Source: Paenibacillus tundrae
GTDB lineage: Bacteria; Bacillota; Bacilli; Paenibacillales; Paenibacillaceae
Direction: 5' to 3'
Assembly (NCBI RefSeq): GCF_036884255.1
Contig: NZ_CP145605.1
Location: forward strand, 3,472,001 to 3,536,000
DNA: 64,000 bases
The position numbers and the translations under genes were made by a program. How positions within the stretch are numbered: the stretch's first letter is position 1; every line of letters begins with the position of its first letter. Below the pieces are notes generated by a model. The model did no database searches and was not told the origin of the DNA. It saw only the letters and a program-made list of their open reading frames with translations. Positions 20,444-29,800 of the stretch are shown in pieces.

Positions 20444-20938
20444 CTAAGCATACATCTTTTGAATTGCCATTTCAATTTGTTTGTTAAATTTCGCATTCTT
20501 CGAATTGTCTGCGTTTTCATGATGCCAATACAGAATAAGAACATTTTTGTATTCATAGATGTTTGGTATTTGCATATCATACTTTTCTTTTTGATGATTG
20601 AAATCATTAAGGCCTTCTTTTCGAGCTGCCTCTGAACTAAAAATGTATACTGAAATGTACTCTTTATAAACTTCTTTTACATTTGGTCGGGATACAGAAA
20701 ACCTGTTGGCGTTAACGTTATTTAATACCCAATTATTATTCGGTTCCTCTTTAAACATTTCAATTCCCTCAGTTTTCAAAGCGGCTGTCACTTTATCCAA
20801 AGTAAGATTATTTTCGTTTTCCGTCGCAAGTTTCTTCTCTTTATCATTCACATTCACTTGCTCATTTCCCGTTTGACCAGAGAAACATCCAGTTAAAATG
20901 AGGCAAATGGCTATCAATGTAATTAATATTTTTTTCAT
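20444..20938 (-). CDS. Small lipoprotein of unknown function
   Basis: 164 aa from MKKILITLIAICLILTGCFS. The ATG at 20938 lies 5 bases after GGGGGA; an earlier ATG at 20956 lies before it. The lipobox LTGC gives a lipidated Cys at about residue 18. The mature part starts with a charged linker (TGNEQVNVNDKEKK), then an alpha/beta domain (LDKVTAALKTEGIEMFKEEP, EYISVYIFSSEAARKEGLND, NVLILYWHHENADNSKNAK). I do not recognise the domain. It is expected on the outer face of the membrane. Confidence 0.8.
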   Translation of the reverse strand: MKKILITLIAICLILTGCFSGQTGNEQVNVNDKEKKLATENENNLTLDKVTAALKTEGIEMFKEEPNNNWVLNNVNANRFSVSRPNVKEVYKEYISVYIFSSEAARKEGLNDFNHQKEKYDMQIPNIYEYKNVLILYWHHENADNSKNAKFNKQIEMAIQKMYA

Positions 20939-21017
20939 AATAATCCCCCTTTTCATGAGTTATCGACGTTAGAATATGGGGGAAGGTTGCTAAGATAAGG
21001 AATTATGCTATCCTGCA

Positions 21018-21095
21018 CTTTAGCTTAATGATGTCATCCGTCTAATATAATTTTTCCGTTCGATACTGTCCCTAAAGTTATACCTTTATGGACAG
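21018..21095. repeat. Intergenic repeat, copy 1 (TCTAATATAATTTTT core)
   Basis: TTAGCTTAATGA, a short gap, then GTCTAATATAATTTTTCCGT, TCGATACTGTC and TTATACCTTTATGGACAG. It matches the block at 25028-25090 over most of its length; a shorter match (TATACCTTTGCGGACA) lies near 22303. No gene is readable in it. Confidence 0.6.
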
Positions 21096-21252
21096 AAAAT
21101 AAGATTAGCGTTAACTAAGCTTATTTAAAAATAGACACAACGAGATAATAGCAAAAAGATAGTAGTATATACCTATATACCAAGATTTGATATATGGATA
21201 TATTTGTTATTGTAAGGTAACAATTTCAAGAAATCGAGGAGTTATTTAATCA

Positions 21253-21762
21253 ATGTTAATCTTCTCTAGAAACTACAAAATTGCCTTTGCCTTGTTATTT
21301 GCATTTTTGCTGTTGAGCACCTCTGTAAATCCTTCTTATGCTGAATCTTCTGAAGATGTATCCTCACAATTGGTTGTAAAAGAAGTCGAAACGCCAAAAA
21401 TTAAATTTGAAACCCAAGCAGTTAAAAAGTGGGGGCCTTACAGTGTTAGACCTCGCAACATAGGGGATTACGATGGTGCAAGTGTTTATACAAACAGTGG
21501 CGTAAAAACATTTCAAATTACTGATGTGCAGATGGTAGGAATTCATGATGGTGAACCCGCCTATTTCACTTTAAAAGTTACAGACTTTACTACAGGAAAC
21601 GTTTTATGGAGTAAGACTTTTACTGAAGATGTTAAAGGGAGAAGTTGGGATGTAAGTAATGCAGTTCCAGGTAGAACTTATCAAGTGATTATTGAGTCAC
21701 ATACCAATAATGATACTGATGGTGGTTTCTGGATTACTGTGGACGGGTATGCATACCAATAA
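21253..21762 (+). CDS. Small secreted protein of unknown function
   Basis: 169 aa. A signal peptide covers about 1-30 (FALLFAFLLLSTSVNPSYAES). The mature domain (about 55-169) is beta-rich: KKWGPYSVRPRNIGDYDGA, TFQITDVQMVGIHDGEPAYF, TLKVTDFTTGNVLWSKTF, RTYQVIIESHTNN, GGFWITVDGYAY. This suggests a small jelly-roll or carbohydrate-binding-like sandwich, but I cannot assign a family. GAGGAG precedes the ATG by 11 bases. A strong bidirectional terminator follows. Confidence 0.8.
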   Translation: MLIFSRNYKIAFALLFAFLLLSTSVNPSYAESSEDVSSQLVVKEVETPKIKFETQAVKKWGPYSVRPRNIGDYDGASVYTNSGVKTFQITDVQMVGIHDGEPAYFTLKVTDFTTGNVLWSKTFTEDVKGRSWDVSNAVPGRTYQVIIESHTNNDTDGGFWITVDGYAYQ

Positions 21763-21775
21763 ATTTATAAAAAGT

Positions 21776-21819
21776 AAAGAATGCCAGGACGAGAACAACG
21801 TCCTGGCATTCTTTATTTT
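21776..21819. terminator. Bidirectional terminator between convergent genes
   Basis: AAAGAATGCCAGGAC, a 9-base loop, GTCCTGGCATTCTTT and flanking T/A runs. It serves the plus gene ending at 21762 and the minus gene ending at 21820. Confidence 0.92.
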
Positions 21820-22254
21820 TTACTTGACTGTAGTAGCGTAGTATATCATTGTATTTTTATCAAATTGTACACTACTCATTTCAAATAAAATATTATTTTT
21901 AATCCAAGTTAGCATACCACCAGGATGATTTCTAAATGGGCTATAATGATACTTAACCCCATTTTTTATTATGATCTCCGTGCGGTCTGATCGATTTATT
22001 TCTTTTCCATGATAATAGCTCTCAGAAAGACTTAGAACAGAGTCAGTATCTGACAAGTAAAATATCACAAATGAACCACCAACTTTTTTAGTGAAAATTT
22101 CTAAATTTCCAGGAATACTTGCGTAAAGCGGATTAAAGTTCACCGTCTTATTATCAGATATTTTTTCCTCCACTTTTAATGGTTCTGCATTTACCGAATT
22201 CACATATACAAACATTGAAATTAAATACAAAGCAAGAAGCATTTTCTTTTTCAT
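21820..22254 (-). CDS. Small secreted DUF4367-like protein
   Basis: 144 aa from MKKKMLLALYLISMFVYVNS, ATG at 22254 after TGGAGGAAACC. The signal peptide is about 1-24 (cut after VNA). The C-terminal part reads IIIKNGVKYHYSPF, GMLTWIKNNILFEMSS and FDKNTMIYYATTV. This is the pattern of the DUF4367 domain (tested-value strand, LxWxxxGxxYxL, then a helix), found in proteins associated with anti-sigma factors and sporulation lipoproteins. The stop abuts the shared terminator. Confidence 0.7.
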   Translation of the reverse strand: MKKKMLLALYLISMFVYVNSVNAEPLKVEEKISDNKTVNFNPLYASIPGNLEIFTKKVGGSFVIFYLSDTDSVLSLSESYYHGKEINRSDRTEIIIKNGVKYHYSPFRNHPGGMLTWIKNNILFEMSSVQFDKNTMIYYATTVK

Positions 22255-22458
22255 GGTTTCCTCCACTAAAGTTTACTTATGAATATCATAAACCTTAGAT
22301 AATTAAACTATACCTTTGCGGACAATAAAAAAACTTCCTAACTATCTCCAACTTTCTAGTAATCTACTCCGTTATAATTAGTAGACTTAAAGAAAAATAT
22401 GATTAGCATTGCCAACTCTTTAGTTAGGGAATTTAACATCAAAAAGGAGTCTCAGTCT

Positions 22459-22935
22459 ATGAAGGTGAAAAAATTAGTACCGCTTTTACTTGCTGGAATT
22501 GTTGGTGGTTCGATTTTAGTAGCGACGACTACAACTGCGGAAAGAGTTATTGCCCAAACTCCGATGGAGGCAGCAACTGAGTACTTCGATGCTTACATTG
22601 CTAAGGATGCAGAGGGAATGATGTTCTATTCAAAAGATACAAACTATTTAGATGAGAAAAGTCGTGAAGGAGGATATGTAAAGGATTTGAAAATCAATCC
22701 TACTTCTGGGTATGAAATTGTAGAAAGTACACAAATCAACAGTAATGAAGTTCAACTTTATGTAATTCAAAAATATGCAGGACAAGGGTACAAACAGTCA
22801 CCACCACTCCCATATAAAGTTTTCAAAAGCGAAAATGGATGGAAGGTTTTAGTAGAACCTTTAGAGATCAACACAGTGACAGGTGAAGTTACTAAAGGTA
22901 CGTCGATTCACGAATGGAAGTATACGGATAATTAG
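22459..22935 (+). CDS. Secreted NTF2-like protein of unknown function
   Basis: 158 aa from MKVKKLVPLLLAGIVGGSIL. ATG at 22459 follows AAGGAG by 9 bases; the ATG at 22399 has no ribosome site. After the signal peptide or anchor (about 1-35) comes PMEAATEYFDAYIAKDAEGM, typical of the first helix of NTF2/SnoaL-like DUF4878-type domains, then strands ending in NGWKVLVEPLEIN. The role is unknown. The frame continues after the TAG into a separate remnant. Confidence 0.75.
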   Translation: MKVKKLVPLLLAGIVGGSILVATTTTAERVIAQTPMEAATEYFDAYIAKDAEGMMFYSKDTNYLDEKSREGGYVKDLKINPTSGYEIVESTQINSNEVQLYVIQKYAGQGYKQSPPLPYKVFKSENGWKVLVEPLEINTVTGEVTKGTSIHEWKYTDN

Positions 22936-23131
22936 CTAGAAGATGATATTAAGAGAGGCCAAGAAATTCTCGACAGTATAATTAATCCTTTCGGAACTTT
23001 TAATAAGGTAGCCAAGAAAAAAGGACTTCTCCATTTCTGATGAGAAAACTGTTGATAATTTAGATGTTGTAAGTGCTGATACGATACAGATTTTTTATTA
23101 CGGCATTTACTTTGTACAAAGTGATTCCTAG
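22936..23131 (+). pseudogene. Unidentified gene remnant with one-base frameshift
   Basis: Open codons read LEDDIKRGQEILDSIINPF, GTFNKVAKKK, then hit TGA. Removing one A from the AAAAAA run near 23014 joins them to KDFSISDEKTVDNL, DVVSADTIQIFYYGIYFVQS and a stop. There is no start codon or ribosome site, so this is the tail of a lost gene. Family not recognised. Confidence 0.45.
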
Positions 23132-23200
23132 CTAACGTAGCCTTATTAAGCTAACGGAAAACGTTAGCTTAATAAAACTTTAGAAGGCATCACAGTGATC

Positions 23201-23269
23201 AGCTGCTGATTTCAACTAGCGGGCTGACAATAAGGATCGTAGCAGAAATGCTGATGATCCTTTTTTGTA
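23201..23269 (+). repeat. 3'-end repeat family, copy B
   Basis: AGCTGCTGATTTCAACTAGC, GGGCTGACAATAAGGATCGT, AGCAGAAATGCTGATGATCC, TTTTTTG. The second half is a terminator (AAGGATC..GATCCTT). It shares its core with copies A and C and follows the remnant at 22936. Confidence 0.72.
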
Positions 23270-23296
23270 TACCTAAATAGCCTTTCAGATCGATTT

Positions 23297-23602
23297 ATGA
23301 CTATCATAGAAGCCTATTGGCAGGAGGATAGATCAGATGTAGAACTATATTGGACTGTTATGGAAAAACAAGGTATAGAAAGCCACTGCGCGGATCTGAT
23401 GCTCTTTAATCAGTATTTATGGTGTAAAGCCAAGGAGCTGGAAGAAAATGAATCGGCCGATCTTAGGCGAATTGATCAGGTTTATGAGATGATTAAGGGC
23501 ACTAGTAAGTTATTTGAGGTTAGGGCTGGACACGGGTTCATAGAAACTGACTATATATATTTCAAGACAGACGATTCTATTTTCTGGCATGGTTGCTTGT
23601 AG
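23297..23602 (+). CDS. Hypothetical protein, 101 aa
   Basis: An acidic protein with no signal peptide: MTIIEAYWQEDRSDVELYWT, LMLFNQYLWCKAKELEENES, then RRIDQVYEMIKGTSKLFEV and a C-terminal beta-like stretch. No clear ribosome site precedes the ATG, and the last 50 bases overlap a minus-strand fragment at 23551. It may be a truncated gene. Family not recognised. Confidence 0.4.
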   Translation: MTIIEAYWQEDRSDVELYWTVMEKQGIESHCADLMLFNQYLWCKAKELEENESADLRRIDQVYEMIKGTSKLFEVRAGHGFIETDYIYFKTDDSIFWHGCL

Positions 23603-23667
23603 GGCAAGAGTGCATGTTGGAGATTAAACGTAGCAAGCGCTGCAACAATCGTATTCTTCTTTTTCAT
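23551..23667 (-). pseudogene. N-terminal fragment of a secreted protein gene
   Basis: GAGAGGAG then ATG at 23667 gives MKKKNTIVAALAT, a signal-peptide start. The frame then runs into antisense of the 23297 ORF (FNLQHALLPYKQPC...) and stops after 38 codons. The strong translation signal with a broken body suggests that the rest was deleted at about 23625. Confidence 0.4.
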
Positions 23668-23713
23668 TATTAATGCTCCTCTCATTTTTCAATATAATAG
23701 TTTGATTCTATTC

Positions 23714-23780
23714 AGAAAAAACAGTTCCGCGCATTTATGCAACGATCCCTATTATCAGTCCGCTAGTTGAAAACAGCAGC
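23714..23780 (-). repeat. 3'-end repeat family, copy C
   Basis: Minus strand AGCTGCTGTTTTCAACTAGC, GGACTGATAATAGGGATCGT, TGCATAAATGCGCGGAACTG, TTTTTTC. It is close to copy B over 40 bases. It lies 3' of the ATPase gene at 23913, in that gene's orientation. Confidence 0.65.
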
Positions 23781-23912
23781 TACCAGCCGGTGAACTGCTC
23801 CATGATGTTTTCGACTAACGTTCCCCGTTTTTAGCGTAATCAGCGATAAATAAATAAGCTCAATTTTTTTTAATATACGCGCTGGATATATTTTTGTTCA
23901 AATCTTGTTTCT

Positions 23913-24821
23913 CTACTTATTGTGTAGAAACAGCCCTTTATGCTTATTGAAAAAATCAAAGTACACTTTGGGGTTTTCTAATTCCCACCATTGCTTTATG
24001 TCGACTGGATTAGCTTCTAAATCATATATTTTTGTAAAGTCCATCGCCAGTAAAAAAGGTGAGTGCGTTGCAATGATAAATTGACATCCGCAATAGTGAG
24101 CCATTTCCTCTATCATTTTGACAAGTTCAAGCTGCATTTTAGGAGATAGACTGTTCTCCGGTTCATCCAAACAATATAATGTGTCATTTTTAAACTTGGA
24201 ATTAAAATAACTCAGGGCGGTCTCCCCATTGCTGTTCAGTTTAATTTCGGTGCCGGCGACTCTGCGAATAAACTCCCTGCGTGAAATTGATTTTTTTCTT
24301 GAGAGCACCTGTAACCTCAATGCTTCATAATCATCCATACTATTCATTTTCACTGTATTGCCGAACTTCAGATTTCCCCATTCCGATCTTATATCTTCTG
24401 TGCTATCCACGATTTCATCGTTGTTTGTGCGGACTGTAAGCATATAATCAAAAATATCGTCACTTGTGATTATCCTGCTTCCATTTGGAATTCGATGTTT
24501 AAATCCCTCGTCGTCAAGTCCAAGTTCAAATTTACAATGTTCAACATATGAACTGAACAATTCACTTGAATTGAATGGAGCAATACGATTTAGTTCCAAT
24601 TTATTCGCTATGAGATTTAGAAGTGTGCTTTTCCCCGAGCCGTTTCCTCCATATAAAATTGTGATTTTTGAAAAGCTCAATTCGGAAAACCGATTTTTTG
24701 AGAAAATGCCACATGGGTAAGTTTCGTCGACATATCCAAACCTACCGCCATTGTATGCCATTCTTTGTTCTATCAATGAGGATTCTTCATCTATAGGCAA
24801 TATGAATTTATCTAAATACAT
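23913..24821 (-). CDS. AAA family ATPase (AAA_21/OLD-like, ABC-type fold)
   Basis: 302 aa from MYLDKFILPI; ATG at 24821 is placed 7 bases after GGAGG, with MK two codons upstream as the alternative. Walker A is YGGNGSGKST (about 55-64). The Walker B/signature is TLYCLDEPENSLSP (about 215-228). A D/H-loop is QFIIATHSPFLL (about 247-258). A middle insertion (DSTEDIRSEWGN, VLSRKKSISRREF) replaces the ABC helical domain. Such soluble ATPases occur alone or with nucleases or TOPRIM partners in defence. No partner gene is adjacent, so the role is unknown. Repeat copy C at its 3' end may act as terminator. Confidence 0.85.
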   Translation of the reverse strand: MYLDKFILPIDEESSLIEQRMAYNGGRFGYVDETYPCGIFSKNRFSELSFSKITILYGGNGSGKSTLLNLIANKLELNRIAPFNSSELFSSYVEHCKFELGLDDEGFKHRIPNGSRIITSDDIFDYMLTVRTNNDEIVDSTEDIRSEWGNLKFGNTVKMNSMDDYEALRLQVLSRKKSISRREFIRRVAGTEIKLNSNGETALSYFNSKFKNDTLYCLDEPENSLSPKMQLELVKMIEEMAHYCGCQFIIATHSPFLLAMDFTKIYDLEANPVDIKQWWELENPKVYFDFFNKHKGLFLHNK

Positions 24822-25027
24822 TTTCATTCCTCCGTAATTCATCTAACCTGCTCTTATGTTTTCTCTTCAGTTTCAATTTGAAGTTTTCAACTAGTAAACT
24901 TCCCTCAATAATGTGGGAGCTTCCTCTTCTAAAAGCATTGATTGCTCAATCCCTTTCCATTCATAGTCGATGTAGGTATTATAGCAGACGAAATCTACTT
25001 ATCTTATCTTGGTTGTTCTAATCTGCC

Positions 25028-25090
25028 CGTTAACTTAATGACAGTCTAATATAATTTTTACGTTCGTTACTGTCTTAAAAGGTATACAAA
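25028..25090. repeat. Intergenic repeat, copy 2 (TCTAATATAATTTTT core)
   Basis: GTTAACTTAATGACAGTCTA, ATATAATTTTTACGTTCGTT, ACTGTCTTAAAAGGTATAC. It matches 21018-21095 in the same plus-strand orientation. It lies directly beside the IS3 remnant. Confidence 0.6.
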
Positions 25091-25107
25091 AGGGATTGTA
25101 TGCATTT

Positions 25108-25775
25108 TGATCTGTACCCCTTGTCAAGGACAATTTAAAAAAGGTTAGGCTACTTCAAGCTGCTGTCTGCATCGTGCAGGCGGCAGCTTATTTAAGTTCC
25201 ATTGACCTCGATAATGATTGTAATAAATCATGTAGCTTTTCACTTCTTGCTTAACCTCATCCAGGGTCATACATGTTTTGAAATTCGTTTCATCTTTAAA
25301 ATGCCCAAAGAAGGACTCTTGTGGAGCGTTATCCCAACAGTTTCCTCGACGTGACATGGATTGATTTAGCCCCATTTGTTTCACAAGCTTTTGGAACTTT
25401 GGATGGGTGTAGTGAAACCCTTGATCCGAATGAATCAAGGCATCTGGAGTGAGATGGCGATGTTTTCTGAGTTGTTTCAACGTTTCGATCGCTATGTCCA
25501 AACCTAGAGAAGCGGAGACTTCAGGCTAAAATCTCATCCGTTTCAGCATCTTTAATCGTCGAAAGATAGGCTCGCTTGGTTGTCCCATAAGTTAAATATA
25601 TGATGTCGGTTAAGAGCACCTTACCAGCACTCCCTGGTTTAAAGGCTCGTTTTAACGTGTTGGGACAAGTTCGATGTTCTTTGGTAGCTTTAGCCATACG
25701 ACGTGCGGGATTTGCTTTTCGAATCGGACAAACGATGTTGTACTTCTGCATGATACGACGAATTCTTTTCAAAAA
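25108..25775 (-). mobile_element. IS3 family (IS150-like) element remnant, transposase frameshifted and 5'-truncated
   Basis: Two minus-strand frames make up part of OrfB. The first (about 25770-25523) has RIRRIMQKYNIVCPIRKANP and the first catalytic Asp in VLLTDIIYLTYG. The second (25501-25145) has the second Asp in IHSDQGFHYTHP and the Glu in NCWDNAPQESFFGHFKDE. About two bases are missing near 25530 (EILA / EVSASLGLDIA), which breaks the rve domain. OrfA and the first part of OrfB are absent. CTGTACCCCTTGTCAAGGAC at about 25110-25130 looks like the IS end. It cannot transpose by itself. Confidence 0.85.
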
Positions 25776-25899
25776 TAGGTTCCATACACCCACTCATTAA
25801 CCGATGGTCTGGTGAAAAACCATGAATCATTATAATCGGTTTACCTGTACCCATTTCCTCGTAATATATATTGGCATGCTTAAGTTTACAATATGGCAT
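25770..25899 (-). pseudogene. Alpha/beta hydrolase gene truncated by the IS3 remnant
   Basis: GGAGGAG then ATG at 25899 gives MPYCKLKHANIYYEEMGTGK, PIIMIHGFSPDHRLMSGCME, the standard N-terminus of an alpha/beta hydrolase with its oxyanion HG motif. Similarity stops at about residue 43, where the frame enters transposase sequence. No catalytic Ser/Asp/His part is found on the other side of the IS. Confidence 0.75.
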
Positions 25900-26190
25900 A
25901 CATTCTCCTCCAATTAAGCAATCTTTAATTTGCTCGTAAAATAGAAAAATCTCGTTATTTAATTAAGCAAACAGATCTACGTTTCCGTTCTATTAGTTAG
26001 TAATATAAACCTCATATACCTCGTATGTAAAGAACGTAAGTTCCCCAACCGAAGATGAGTTCAAGTACATCAAATATTTCGATATAGGATTTACCTATGT
26101 AAGTAATTGATATTATATATTTCTCCAATGGGGTTTAGTTAGCTTAAGATGGATATGTAACCATTTGAATATAATAGGAGGATGATTCAG

Positions 26191-26742
26191 ATGTCTTTTT
26201 ATGATATGAAGATCCATACCATAGATGGAACGCCAGCTGATTTAACAAAATTCCGTGGGAAAGTTTTACTTGTTGTTAATACAGCAAGTAAATGTAGCTA
26301 TTCTCGCCAATTTACGACTCTTCAGCAGTTGTATGAAAAGTACCATCATGATGGTTTGGAAATTCTCGCATTTCCGTGTAATCAGTTTAATGAGAAGGAA
26401 CCCGGGGATAATTCGGAAGTGAAAGCTTATTGTGAGAATCTGTTCAAGTTAACGTTTCCGTTATTCGAAAAGATTGAAGTTAGGGGCCAAAACGCCCATC
26501 CCATTTTCCAGTTTTTAACAACTCAAGCGCCATTTCAAGGTTTCGATACTGAAACCGCCAGCGGGGAATGGATGAAGAATTTTCTAAACGAGAAGTTCCC
26601 TGATATATATATGGGTGACGGGATTAAGTGGAACTTCACTAAGTTTCTGATCGATCGTGACGGTCATGTGCACGGGAGATATGAGACCACAACTGAACCA
26701 CTTGAAATAGAGCCAATAATTAAATCGTTGCTAACAAAGTAG
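26191..26742 (+). CDS. Glutathione peroxidase family thiol peroxidase
   Basis: 183 aa from MSFYDMKIHTIDGTPADLTK, with AGGAGG 9 bases before ATG 26191 (the ATG at 26182 is too close to it). The peroxidatic Cys is in VNTASKCSYSRQF (about 36), the catalytic Gln in LAFPCNQFNEKEPG (about 71), and the Trp/Asn in IKWNFTKFLIDRDG (about 142). The usual SKCGLTPQ is replaced by SKCSYSRQ. The second Cys in FPCNQF is conserved in all bacterial types. It reduces hydroperoxides, in Bacilli probably with thioredoxin or bacillithiol. It is a single gene, convergent with the giant SLH gene. Confidence 0.93.
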   Translation: MSFYDMKIHTIDGTPADLTKFRGKVLLVVNTASKCSYSRQFTTLQQLYEKYHHDGLEILAFPCNQFNEKEPGDNSEVKAYCENLFKLTFPLFEKIEVRGQNAHPIFQFLTTQAPFQGFDTETASGEWMKNFLNEKFPDIYMGDGIKWNFTKFLIDRDGHVHGRYETTTEPLEIEPIIKSLLTK

Positions 26743-26795
26743 TTGAACAATGTATTAAACTTTTTTGTCGGTTAAAGACAGCATTTCCTGAATAA

Positions 26796-26840
26796 GAAAA
26801 CGATCTTGACCCTAGAAGAAACAGGATCAAGATCGTTTTC
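26796..26840. terminator. Bidirectional terminator between gpx and the giant SLH gene
   Basis: GAAAACGATCTTGA..CCT, short loop, AGGATCAAGATCGTTTTC, with T/A runs on both sides. Confidence 0.9.
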
Positions 26841-26845
26841 TTTGA

Positions 26846-29800
26846 TTATAATTGCAAGAAAATCTTATAGAGAACCTGAGTAGCTTCTGCTCTGGTTGTC
26901 ATTCCAGTAGGACTCAAGGTGGCATTGCTTCGCCCATTGATGAGACCCATTTTAACCATTGCAGCCATATCATCAACTGCGTACTTGGCTACATTTACGG
27001 CATCGGCAAATCTCTTGAGATCCTCTGCTGTACTATTCAGCTCGGTTTTCTCCACTGCCCGCAAAGCTCTCATGGTCAGCACAGCCAAATCTTGTCTAGT
27101 AATTTCCGTTTCCGGATAGAAGCTGCCATTCGAGCCCAGGGCGATTCCGAGTGCTTTTGCAATTCCGATTTCTTCATAATAGAGGTCTTCTAGCTCAACA
27201 TCATCAAATGTGATGTTAAGTTCCGCTTTAAGCCCCAGTGTCTTTACTAGCCAGGCTAGATACTCACCCCTTGTGACCTGTCGGCCGGGACTAAAGCTTG
27301 TTGCTGATGTCCCTTCGATGAATCCTTTGGACGCCATTGTTTGAACAGCTGGTGCATACCATGAATCCTTAATAACGTCATTGAAATACTTCTTAGTATA
27401 CACAACTGCATATTCACCTGTATTTGCAGCTGTAAAAACCATGGCTTGTAAATCGCTATCGTATCTGCCATTCAGTAGCTCTACAAACGTACTGTTTGCA
27501 GCCATATACGAAACGGTAAGGTATTTGGAATTAGCTAATTCTTCAACACGAGGAGTGTAAGGCACTCTGATTTCAGCCGGAGCATTCAGGGCTACCATTT
27601 CTACTCCATCTAAGTGAACAGTAAATGCAATAACAGGCTTGTCGTTTGTCACAGATTTTACTTCTGAATGAAGCTTTGTAGGATCTAACTGGCTTATTGC
27701 CAGTTCTACATTCTTCGCACCTGATACATACTTCAGCATATTAGAAGGCACGGTAATGGTACCAAATTCCGTGTTAATCACTATCTTGATGTTGCCATGA
27801 TCTGCGGTTAGCGTAGCTGCAGGAAGCTCGACTGCATAGGAACTGGCTCCCGTTGCTTTCGGCATTTCCACTACAAGCGTTTTAACATTACCTCCATTCG
27901 CTTGCGCATGATCAATAGCCTTATTAATGTGTGCCTGCCGGATGGATGCTCCTTTAGCTATACCGGTTTTGCTATCCGTCTTTGGTGCCAAAATCTTAAT
28001 CCAATTCCCTTCGACTTTTATGTTTTCAGGAGTTACAGTTGGAGTCGGAGTAGGTGCAGTGACTGACACAGGTGAATGCGTTGAAGGCGGTGTTATTGTC
28101 GGTTCTGGATTGATAACTGGATTGCTGATAACGACAGTAAGGGATGGGCTCGCATAATGAGTTGCCGTTTCTTTATATCTCACTTCGTAGATTCCGTTGC
28201 CAAGACCTCTAACCTCTGTGCCTGTAATCGCATCCCACTTTACAGCGTCTCCTCCCTCTTGCCGGTATTCCATCGCAGGACTTACACCAGTGATCTTACC
28301 GTCCTTAACACCCACTGCACTGACATTTACAGCCATGACCTCTTGACTGGACGGTGGATTCTGCTCCTGTTTAGTTCCTACAGGGACGATGATTAGAATA
28401 GTAGGGCTAGGATTGGTTAGATCCGTTCCGGCGTACCGGAGATCATAACTGCCTGCCTCCAGGCCTTCAATGCTGGTTCCACTGACAGACATATAATCAC
28501 CTTGATCCGTCTTCCGGTACTCCATATCGGCAGTCACATTTTCAATTCTGCCATCACTTCCGCCTGCTACTGTAGGCGGTGTAATGATCAGTCCTTCCGC
28601 TGTTGGGGGCTCTCTGTCTTCCTTGGCTTCATTGCGAATATCTACGCTTACCGGCAGACTTGCCTTCAGGCTATCTGTGGCTGCATACCGAATTTGATAA
28701 CTGCCAGGGTTCAGATCACTGATCGTTGTACCTGTTACAGGCGTATAATCCGCTTCCCCCAGTTTCCGGTATTCCATCGTATCATTCAAACCCTCAATTT
28801 TACCTTTTGTCTCAGTATCCGAATTGGCGTGTGAGATTACCCAGCCACTCGCATCGGGTGCAGCTTGCTCCTGTGTCTGCCCTTCTGGTATAAAGACTTC
28901 CTTATCCAGGCTGGCGCTCAGCGAATCGGTCTTCATATACCGGACATAATATTTACCAGCGGTGAGGTTCGCAACCTCCGTTCCTGCAATTGCAGTATAT
29001 TCTTCTTCGCCTTCTTTCTTATACTCCATTTCACTTGTAACACCAAGCAGTTTGCCGTCTTCTCCATGGAGAACCGACGGTGCCACCCCGGTAGGTGTGA
29101 CTGGAGCTTCACGATCAGGCATAGATACCGCCTGGTGAACTTCCCATTCCCATAAGCCTACACCGTTATCTCCTGCCCGTGATTGCTTAGTCAAGGTAAC
29201 CCGCAGTGCCTTTACCTCCAGCGCCGGATCAAGCGTGTACGGATTGGAGGATTCTGCAGCAGAATGTTCAACCACTATAATTCCTTCCGTAATCGTTCCT
29301 ACGGTTACCCATTCATTCGTAGCGCTATCTGCTGGGATGTAGGAATACTTAATTTGGGTAGGCGGCTTAATCCCACCCGCGTCTGACCACAGCACCAGAT
29401 CAGAACTGCGGATGGAGGCACCCTGCGGCCATTCATATTGCACCCACTCCTCTGCGCCTTCATGACCCCAGGTTCCCCAATGCGGGATGTTGTTGCCTTC
29501 CTTCTTACTGTCATTCACTGCGGCCAGACTCTCCCAAGGAGACGTGTAGCTGGAAGAAGCATTGGCGAGGAGGGCCATATTGCCATCTTTCGGGCTCAGC
29601 AGAGTCAAATCCGTCAGCAGTTTCTCCAGCGCCATCTTTATTTCTCCGTCTGTGGCATTCATATTCTTGATTACAGCAGAAGCTTCTGTCTTCGCCGCTT
29701 CAATGGGCGACAGGCCAGAACCTATAAAGTTCGAAGCATTTAATGTATTTACATAGTTATAGACCTTGATCAGTTCTGACTTATCTTCTACAGCGCCAGT

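Noticed and set aside
23913..24821. Complete Gabija/OLD- or retron-type defence system
   Set aside because: No nuclease, helicase, reverse transcriptase or toxin-like partner is adjacent to the ATPase.
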